From NCBI GenBank assembly GCA_964606465.1, contig CAZSGI010000010.1, forward strand, positions 1 through 17,486: 17,486 nt of DNA, in the 5' to 3' direction. The position numbers and the translations under genes were made by a program. A model generated the notes under the pieces. The model did not search any database. It had not been told where the DNA came from and saw only the letters and a program-made list of their open reading frames with translations. The DNA comes from CG10-46-32 sp964606465. GTDB taxonomy: Bacteria > Patescibacteriota > Patescibacteriia > UBA2169. This document shows, one piece after another, positions 1-4,595 of the stretch (within the stretch, counting starts at the first letter, position 1; every line of letters starts with the position of its first letter).

Positions 1-20
1 CCGTGGTAAGCTAGGGTACT

Positions 21-1043
21 ATGGACGAAGAGCGCATCATATCATCACAGGTCCGGAATCAGGAAGATACGGCGCTTGACGTGACTTTGCGACCCAGGCG
101 CTTAGTGGAATACATCGGCCAGATTAAGGTCAAGCAAAACCTGGAGATCTTTATGGCTGCCGCCAAGAAGCGGCACGAGCCCATTGAGCACGTGCTGCTC
201 TACGGGCCTCCCGGATTGGGCAAGACCACGCTTGCCGGAGTCATTGCCAACGAGATGGGCGTCAACATCCGGGTCACGAGCGGGCCTGCCATGGAGCGCG
301 CCGGGGACGTGGCCGCAATCCTCACCAATCTCCAGGAAAAGGACATCCTGTTCATTGATGAAATTCACCGCTTGAACAAAGTGGTGGAGGAGGTTCTGTA
401 CCCGGCAATGGAAGATTACTCGCTCGATTTGGTGGTGGGCAAGGGGCCTTCGGCGCGCATTTTGAAACTGGACCTACCGCGCTTCACGCTCATCGGCGCG
501 ACCACGCGCATCAGCCTGCTCTCCTCCCCGCTGCGCGACCGGTTCGGTGCCATCTATCCCTTGAGCTTTTACGAGGAAGACGAAATCAGCAAAATCATCA
601 GCCGGAGCGCGAACATCCTTTCGATCAACATTGAAAACAGTGCGAACACAATTATTGCTCAACGCTCGCGTCGCACCCCGCGCATCGCGAATAGGCTCTT
701 AAAGCGCGTCCGGGACTACGCGGACGTGAAAGCGGATGGCACCGTGACCGAGCGGTTGGCGTACGATGCTTTGGATTTGCTTGAAGTTGATGCCTTGGGG
801 CTTGATACGGTGGACCGGAAAATTCTCGCAACCATCATCTCTAAGTTCGGAGGCGGCCCCGTCGGGCTTGGCACGCTCGCGGCGGCAACGAGCGAAGAAG
901 AGGCGACCATTGAAGACGTTTACGAGCCGTTCCTGATGCAGCTCGGGTTTCTTGAGCGCACTCCGCGCGGCAGGATGACCACGGACCGCTGCCACGAGCA
1001 CTTGGGAGTGTCGCTTGATTCTGCATCTAGACTGTTTGAATAG
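21..1043 (+). CDS. ruvB: Holliday junction branch migration ATPase RuvB
   Basis: RuvB is the AAA+ motor that, with RuvA, drives branch migration of Holliday junctions in recombination and repair. The 340-aa product is close to the usual 336-340 aa and looks complete. Visible motifs are Walker A GPPGLGKTT (residues 62-70), Walker B ILFIDEIH (about 109-116), sensor 1 GATTR (159-163), the arginine-finger segment LRDRFG (171-176) and the sensor-2 helix TPRIANRLLKRVRDYA. The C-terminal winged helix begins near GGGPVGLGTLAAA and contains EDVYEPFLMQLGF. In the sensor-2 region the usual SRGTPR reads SRRTPR, a mild change. The ATG at 21 gives a normal N-terminus, but only 20 bases of upstream DNA are present, so the promoter and any preceding ruvA or ruvC cannot be judged. 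Identification is secure. Confidence 0.97.
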   Translation: MDEERIISSQVRNQEDTALDVTLRPRRLVEYIGQIKVKQNLEIFMAAAKKRHEPIEHVLLYGPPGLGKTTLAGVIANEMGVNIRVTSGPAMERAGDVAAILTNLQEKDILFIDEIHRLNKVVEEVLYPAMEDYSLDLVVGKGPSARILKLDLPRFTLIGATTRISLLSSPLRDRFGAIYPLSFYEEDEISKIISRSANILSINIENSANTIIAQRSRRTPRIANRLLKRVRDYADVKADGTVTERLAYDALDLLEVDALGLDTVDRKILATIISKFGGGPVGLGTLAAATSEEEATIEDVYEPFLMQLGFLERTPRGRMTTDRCHEHLGVSLDSASRLFE

Positions 1044-1068
1044 GTTTGCTGGGCGGTCATACGATCTC

Positions 1069-1097
1069 TTGTTTTTTTTGGCCAGTTGTGCTATACT
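1069..1097 (+). promoter_or_regulatory. Sigma70-type promoter for the 3D-domain gene
   Basis: The -35 TTGTTT (1069-1074) and -10 TATACT (1092-1097) are separated by exactly 17 bp. The -10 is preceded by TGTGC, giving an extended -10 (TGC-TATACT). Predicted transcription start is near 1104, leaving a leader of about 83 nt before the ATG at 1187. The same TGCTATACT core occurs in three other promoters in this window. Confidence 0.75.
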
Positions 1098-1123
1098 AAC
1101 CATAGTGAAGTTTCCCAGACAGG

Positions 1124-1149
1124 CACCGAAGCACATTCGGTGTCTTTTT
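1124..1149 (+). terminator. Hairpin plus T-run inside the leader (attenuator-like)
   Basis: A 7-bp perfect stem CACCGAA/TTCGGTG (1124-1130 and 1136-1142) closes a 5-nt loop and is followed by TCTTTTT. The flanking AGACA (1117-1121) can pair with TGTCT (1141-1145) as an alternative outer stem. It lies between the promoter at 1069-1097 and the start codon at 1187, so it sits in the mRNA leader and is not behind a gene. It could attenuate, or it could release a short RNA of about 45 nt. Confidence 0.55.
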
Positions 1150-1154
1150 GCGTT

Positions 1155-1178
1155 TAGAGCTCGCTTGAGCGGGCTCTA
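1155..1178 (+). promoter_or_regulatory. Second leader hairpin next to the start codon
   Basis: TAGAGCTCGCT and AGCGGGCTCTA form an 11-bp stem with one G-U pair and a minimal TG turn. The hairpin ends 8 nt before the ATG at 1187. No clear Shine-Dalgarno sequence exists outside it, so folding would crowd the ribosome-binding region. A regulatory role is inferred from position only. Confidence 0.45.
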
Positions 1179-1186
1179 GGCGCACT

Positions 1187-1825
1187 ATGATACTGACGAG
1201 GCGGCAATTAAAACACCTCAAGCAATGCTTAAGCGTTGCGGTTTTTGCCTTGGTTTTTGAGCTCGGTTTTCCTCCCCTCTCGCTCGCGGCGTACGAAAAC
1301 TACCATGCGCTCGCCCGCGGAGAAGAAAAACCATATGAGTATGGCGTGTTTGGCGCCCAGCCTTCGGTTGATTCAGAGGCAATGGTGCTCTCGCGCGAAG
1401 AGCGTATCGCGGCAGCAGATGCATTTTCTGACGCCACCATCGCCGCGCTGCCGCTCGAGGGAGCGCCTGTCGCGGTTGCCGAGCACTGGTTGACCGTAAC
1501 CGCGTACTCGTCCGAGCCGCGCCAGACCGATGGCACGCCCTTCACCACGGCCTGGATCACGCCGGTGCGCGACGGCGTGGTGGCGCTAAACTTCCTTCCC
1601 AAGGGGAGCATGGTGCGGTTTCCGGATCTGTACGGCGACAAGATTTTCATCGTCGAGGACCGCATGAACGTGCGCTACCCGTACCGGGCCGACATCTGGA
1701 TGCCAACGCGCGAGGAGGCGAAGCGGTTTGGCATCAAGTACGTACGCATGGAGGAGCTCGGCAGCCGCGTGCCGCGCGACTACGTGCTTCTGCACTACGA
1801 AGCCGCGTTTCCGGGGATGAAATAG
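1187..1825 (+). CDS. Secreted 3D (Asp-Asp-Asp) domain protein
   Basis: The 212-aa protein has a basic N-terminus (residues 1-12), a hydrophobic core (about 16-34) ending LSLAA, and so is exported or membrane-anchored. Residues 102-190 match the 3D/RlpA-like double-psi barrel fold: VTAYSSEPRQTDGTPFTTA, then VALNFLPKGSMVRFPDLYG, then EDRMNVRYPYRADIWM, with candidate conserved aspartates at 115, 158 and 169. Family members are linked to cell-wall turnover (Firmicutes YuiC/YocH and lytic transglycosylase-like proteins); catalytic activity is not shown here. The linker at 35-100 shows no recognised domain. The gene is monocistronic, driven by the promoter at 1069-1097 through a structured leader. 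The start at 1187 is chosen because it gives a proper signal sequence. Confidence 0.85.
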   Translation: MILTRRQLKHLKQCLSVAVFALVFELGFPPLSLAAYENYHALARGEEKPYEYGVFGAQPSVDSEAMVLSREERIAAADAFSDATIAALPLEGAPVAVAEHWLTVTAYSSEPRQTDGTPFTTAWITPVRDGVVALNFLPKGSMVRFPDLYGDKIFIVEDRMNVRYPYRADIWMPTREEAKRFGIKYVRMEELGSRVPRDYVLLHYEAAFPGMK

Positions 1826-1826
1826 T

Positions 1827-1869
1827 GTACACAAAATGTGTACGGCACCCATCAGGCTGGATTTTTTTT
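1827..1869 (+). terminator. Possible terminator of the 3D-domain gene
   Basis: A perfect 7-bp hairpin (GTACACA/TGTGTAC, 3-nt AAA loop, 1827-1843) starts right after the stop codon. An eight-T run follows at 1862-1869, 18 nt beyond the stem, so this is not a textbook terminator. A short CCA/TGG stem lies nearer the T-run. The T-rich stretch may equally be part of a promoter (TTTTTG 1865-1870, TATATG 1888-1893, 17-bp spacer) for the downstream tRNA. Confidence 0.35.
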
Positions 1870-1893
1870 GTAAAATAGCGTACAGTATATATG

Positions 1894-1939
1894 CAGATTT
1901 TTTCTTGGGCCGAGCGTAGCGAGGTTAAGAAAAAATCTG
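1894..1939 (+). repeat. A/T-armed palindrome, copy 1
   Basis: CAGATTTTTTCTT is mirrored exactly by AAGAAAAAATCTG. The centre reads GGGC, CGAGCGTAGCGAG, GTT; in the Leu copy the outer GGGC and GTT are kept while the middle 13 bases differ. The T-run lies on the 5' side of the structure in either direction, so it does not look like an ordinary intrinsic terminator. Here the middle is a near mirror repeat and does not form the inner stem seen in the Leu copy. Confidence 0.75.
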
Positions 1940-2013
1940 AGAGGAAGAAGCGGGCGGAAGCTGAAGCGGGCTGCGATAGCAGCACGCGAAAGCTGGAGTC
2001 CCGATTCTGACGA
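1894..2013 (+). promoter_or_regulatory. tRNA leader module, copy 1 (before tRNA-Cys)
   Basis: This 120-nt segment aligns along its length with 12797-12675 on the minus strand, the leader of tRNA-Leu. Shared blocks in order are TTTTTTCTTGGGC, GTTAAGAAAAAA, AGAGGA (1940-1945), TGAAGCGGGC (1962-1971), GCACGCG (1982-1988) and GACGA (2009-2013), the last touching the tRNA 5' end. It begins with a 13-bp perfect inverted repeat (1894-1906 and 1927-1939) around a 20-nt centre. A second stem, GCTGC/GCAGC (1970-1974 and 1979-1983, GATA loop), is replaced by GCGAG/CTCGC with a TTTG loop in the other copy. Function unknown. Confidence 0.7.
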
Positions 2014-2087
2014 GGCCTGATGGCCGAGTGGTTAGGCAAGGGTCTGCAAAACCCTTTACGGGGGTTCAATTCCCCCTCAGGCCTCCA
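2014..2087 (+). tRNA. tRNA-Cys (anticodon GCA)
   Basis: Acceptor GGCCTGA (2014-2020) pairs with TCAGGCC (2077-2083), followed by discriminator T and an encoded CCA (2085-2087). The D-arm is GCC/GGC, the anticodon stem AGGGT/ACCCT encloses the loop CTGCAAA (anticodon GCA), and the T-arm GGGGG/CCCCC encloses TTCAATT. Length is 74 nt, a normal class I tRNA. It is preceded directly by the conserved leader module and followed directly by a strong hairpin. Confidence 0.95.
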
Positions 2088-2125
2088 ACGCAAAACGCGC
2101 GGCGAATGCCGCGCGTTTTGCGTTG
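2086..2125 (+). terminator. 18-bp perfect hairpin after tRNA-Cys
   Basis: The arms 2086-2103 and 2108-2125 are exact reverse complements around a GAAT loop. The GC-rich inner 8 bp (CGCGCGGC) are followed by TTTT, and preceded by AAAA, so the structure could terminate in both directions. It overlaps the last two bases of the encoded CCA, so folding would also set the precursor tRNA 3' end. Confidence 0.75.
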
Positions 2126-2195
2126 GGAACCGTTGCTTTGGAGGTATCGGCATTTCTCCGCCTGATAGTCTCCACAGCACTGTGTTCCACAAGAT

Positions 2196-2268
2196 AAAAA
2201 AGAAAGAGCGGATCTCTCTGCGTCCAAGTAACGAATCAGAACGAATCGCTCTATCGGCAGGGAGACCG
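2196..2268 (-). ncRNA. Candidate small RNA with own promoter and terminator
   Basis: Transcription from the promoter at 2274-2302 would start near 2268. It would end at a hairpin AGAGCG/CGCTCT (2252-2247 and 2210-2205) followed by TTTCTTTTTT, giving about 70 nt. An alternative stem, CGGTCTC with GAGATCCG (bulged T), uses bases overlapping the terminator arm. No open reading frame fits inside and no minus-strand gene follows. An imperfect direct repeat GATTCGTT lies in the loop. The remaining stretch 2126-2195 shows only a small CACAG/CTGTG hairpin and no gene. Confidence 0.5.
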
Positions 2269-2273
2269 CAGGA

Positions 2274-2302
2274 AGTATAGCACACACGCACGAGCGCGTC
2301 AA
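2274..2302 (-). promoter_or_regulatory. Strong minus-strand promoter behind folD
   Basis: On the minus strand, TTGACG (2302-2297) is separated by 17 bp from TATACT (2279-2274), with the extended TGTGC before the -10. It lies just beyond the folD stop and reads away from folD toward 2200. An 8-bp inverted repeat (ACACACGC at 2282-2289, GCGTGTGT at 2317-2324) brackets the -35, a possible regulator site. Confidence 0.75.
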
Positions 2303-2338
2303 TCAAATTCTCTTCGGCGTGTGTGGATATCCCGCGCG

Positions 2339-3190
2339 TTACCGTGTTTCGCTCTGCACACCCGCGAGCGTGACCGTATTTTTGAGGAGCATGGCAACGG
2401 TCAGGGGCCCGACGCCTCCGGGAACCGGGGAAATCCAGGCGGCTTTCTCCTTGCAGGATGCGTGTACGTCCCCCATAATTTTTCCGCCAACCTCAGAGGT
2501 TCCGACGTCAATGAGTATGGATCCATTTTTAACCATGTCTCCGGTGAGCCAGCCGGGTTTGCCGGCGGCGGTGACCACAATGTCTGCTGATTGCGTCTTT
2601 TTCAGGAGGCCATCCGCGCCAGGGTGCACCGCTTCGGCGCGGATACCGAATGGCGCAAGGGCGTGAATCAAGGTATTCCCGAATTCACCGCTTTTCGCGA
2701 TGACTACCGCGGTTTTTCCGCCCAACGGTTCGCCTGTTGCGGCGATGAGCTGGATGATGCCCATGACCAACCCCGGAGCGGTCGCGGCCCGGTCGCGAAG
2801 AAACGCCCTGACGTTCTCCGGGTGGAATCCGTCCGCGTCTTTTTTGGGGTCCATGGCGCGGATAACAGCGTCTTCATCAAGATGTCCGGGGAGCGGAAGC
2901 TGGATCAGGATTGCGTGCACCCGCTTATCGCGGTTCAAAAAGTTGACGGTTTCCAGGACCGTTTCCTGGGTTGCGGCTTCAGAGAGCTTGTAGACGTGGA
3001 TGCTGATGCCAACCCTGCGCGCGGCTTTTTCCTTGATGCGTACGTACCGTTCGCTCGCCGGGTCGCGGCCAACCAGAATAACCGCAAGGCCCGCTTTGAG
3101 CTTGCGTTTTTTAATCTGTGCCGCAACTTCAGCCTGAATGTCTGCGGCAATTTCAGTGCCGGAAATACTATTCGCCTCCTGGTGTAACAT
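2339..3190 (-). CDS. folD: FolD: methylene-THF dehydrogenase/cyclohydrolase
   Basis: FolD interconverts 5,10-methylene-THF and 10-formyl-THF (NADP-dependent dehydrogenase plus cyclohydrolase), supplying formyl groups for purines and initiator tRNA. The 283-aa product has normal length. The catalytic YVRIK segment carries Tyr49 and Lys53; ILIQLPLP (about 94-101) holds Gln97; KDADGFHPENV holds Asp120; the C-terminal signature PVPGGVGPLTV is at 255-265. Two expected motifs are altered: PCTPxG reads APGLVMG (138-144), and the Rossmann loop GRSxxVGxP reads AKSGEFGNT (165-173). The start at 3190 overlaps the end of glyA by 23 bp, so the two genes form a translationally coupled one-carbon operon behind the glyA promoter. 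Cofactor preference could differ from the family norm. Confidence 0.93.
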   Translation of the reverse strand: MLHQEANSISGTEIAADIQAEVAAQIKKRKLKAGLAVILVGRDPASERYVRIKEKAARRVGISIHVYKLSEAATQETVLETVNFLNRDKRVHAILIQLPLPGHLDEDAVIRAMDPKKDADGFHPENVRAFLRDRAATAPGLVMGIIQLIAATGEPLGGKTAVVIAKSGEFGNTLIHALAPFGIRAEAVHPGADGLLKKTQSADIVVTAAGKPGWLTGDMVKNGSILIDVGTSEVGGKIMGDVHASCKEKAAWISPVPGGVGPLTVAMLLKNTVTLAGVQSETR

Positions 3191-4463
3191 GGGTCCAGCC
3201 TTCGTAGAGCGGGTGCGCTTCGGTCATGGCGCGCACGTTCTGCCGCACCCCCTCCAGCACGTCTCTCTGGTTCGGGTTGTGCAGCACATGCGCAATCATT
3301 TCGCCGACCTGGGTGAGTTCTGCTTCCGTAAATCCGCGCGTGGTGAGCGCTGCGGTGCCGATGCGCAATCCAGAGGGGTCCATTGGCTTGCGCGGGTCAT
3401 AGGGGATCATGTTCTTGTTGGTGTAGATACCAACCGAATCCAGCGCGGTTTCGGCTTCTTTACCCGAGAGACTCGTCTTGGTCAAATCAAGCAGCACCAA
3501 GTGGTTGTCGGTTCCGCCTGACACCAGGTCAATGCCATTGTTCGTGAGAGATTCAGCGAGCGCTTGCGCGTTTTTGATAACCTGTTCCGCATAGTCCGCA
3601 AACGTTGGATGCAAGGCTTCTTTGAACGCGACCGCTTTGGCCGCAATCACGTGGTCCAGGGGGCCGCCCTGCAGAAACGGGAACACCGCGGAGTCAACTT
3701 TTTGCGCGAGGTTCTTTTTATCGTCCGGCCGCAGCCTATCCTCAATTTTTGAGAATATGGCTGCTCCGCGCGGGCCGCGCAGCGTCTTGTGTGTGGTGGT
3801 GGTAACCACGTCCGCGTGCGGGAACGGGGAGGGGTGCGCGCGTCCCGCAACCAGTCCCGCGAAGTGCGCCATGTCCACCATGAAGTACGCGCCCGCCTCG
3901 TCTGCGATTTTTTTGAACGCCGCAAAATCCAGCACCCGCGGGTACGCGGTGTAGCCCGCGAGGAGCACGCGCGGCTTTTCTCGCACGGCGATTTCGCGCA
4001 CCTCGTCCATGTCGATGCGGTGCGTGTCGCGGCGCACGCCGTAGGGGGCGATGCGGAATAGTTTTCCGGAAAAGTTTACGGGCGAGCCGTGGGTCAGGTG
4101 GCCTCCCTGCGCCAAATCCATTGCCATGATTACGTCAAAGGGCTCGGCGAGGGCGAAGTAGGCGGCCATGTTCGCCTGGCTCCCGGCGTGCGGCTGCACG
4201 TTCGCGTGCTCGGCGCCGAAGAGCTCGCAGGCGCGGTCGCGCGCCAGGTTTTCGATCACGTCGATGAACTCATTGCCCCCGTAGTAGCGCTTGCCCGGGT
4301 AGCCTTCTGAATACTTGTTCGTCAGAGGAGAGCCGAGCGCCTCCAAGACGCTCCGGGAAACGAGGTTTTCGGACGCAATCATCTCAAAGCCTTCGCGCTG
4401 GCGGTTGACTTCGTTTTCGATTGCCTGCGCTACCTGCGGGTCGCTTTGCGATAGGGTTGACAT
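3168..4463 (-). CDS. glyA: Serine hydroxymethyltransferase
   Basis: GlyA is a PLP enzyme that converts serine plus THF to glycine plus 5,10-methylene-THF, the substrate of the downstream FolD. Translation from the ATG at 4461-4463 gives 431 aa. Family hallmarks are IASENLVSRSVLEALGSPLTNKYSEGYPGKRYYGG near the N-terminus, PHAGSQANMAAY (91-102), MVDMAHFAGLVA (195-206, Asp197 and His200) and the Schiff-base lysine motif TTTTHKTLRGPRG with Lys226. The frame stays open upstream to 4586, but that extension would run through the promoter and terminator region and has no family match, so it is rejected. Expression is from the promoter at 4503-4532. First gene of a two-gene unit with folD. Confidence 0.97.
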   Translation of the reverse strand: MSTLSQSDPQVAQAIENEVNRQREGFEMIASENLVSRSVLEALGSPLTNKYSEGYPGKRYYGGNEFIDVIENLARDRACELFGAEHANVQPHAGSQANMAAYFALAEPFDVIMAMDLAQGGHLTHGSPVNFSGKLFRIAPYGVRRDTHRIDMDEVREIAVREKPRVLLAGYTAYPRVLDFAAFKKIADEAGAYFMVDMAHFAGLVAGRAHPSPFPHADVVTTTTHKTLRGPRGAAIFSKIEDRLRPDDKKNLAQKVDSAVFPFLQGGPLDHVIAAKAVAFKEALHPTFADYAEQVIKNAQALAESLTNNGIDLVSGGTDNHLVLLDLTKTSLSGKEAETALDSVGIYTNKNMIPYDPRKPMDPSGLRIGTAALTTRGFTEAELTQVGEMIAHVLHNPNQRDVLEGVRQNVRAMTEAHPLYEGWTHVTPGGE

Positions 4464-4502
4464 ACTGGTATGAAAAACGCGGATCCCGTCCGCTTGTTTC
4501 CT

Positions 4503-4532
4503 ATCATAGCGCTTTGGAGGCCTTCTTGTCAA
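4503..4532 (-). promoter_or_regulatory. glyA-folD promoter
   Basis: On the minus strand a consensus -35 TTGACA (4532-4527) is followed after 18 bp by TATGAT (4508-4503). The first bases of the -35 are shared with the T-run of the upstream gene's terminator (4531-4571), so termination and initiation signals are fused. Confidence 0.75.
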
Positions 4533-4571
4533 AAAAAAGAGGGCAACAACCTGGAGTATGGTTGCGCCCTC
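4531..4571 (-). terminator. Rho-independent terminator of the 572-aa gene
   Basis: On the minus strand GAGGGCGCAACC and GGTTGTTGCCCTC pair with one small internal loop (4571-4560 and 4551-4539), followed by eight Ts (4538-4531). It lies 25 bp after the stop of the 572-aa gene. Confidence 0.88.
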
Positions 4572-4595
4572 TTGCGGTAGGAGCACTCGCGGCCG

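Noticed and set aside
1734..2306. 190-aa open frame on the minus strand.
   Set aside because: It crosses tRNA-Cys, its terminator and the 3D-domain gene end, and its product is an arginine- and serine-rich non-protein-like sequence.
3168..3190. FolD starting later, at an ATT codon served by GGAGG at the glyA end.
   Set aside because: GGAGG does lie 8 nt before ATT, but non-ATG/GTG/TTG starts are rare, and the ATG at 3190 gives the expected N-terminal length before SGTEIA.
4464..4586. 41-residue N-terminal extension of GlyA.
   Set aside because: It overlaps the glyA promoter and the upstream terminator, and has no counterpart in the family.
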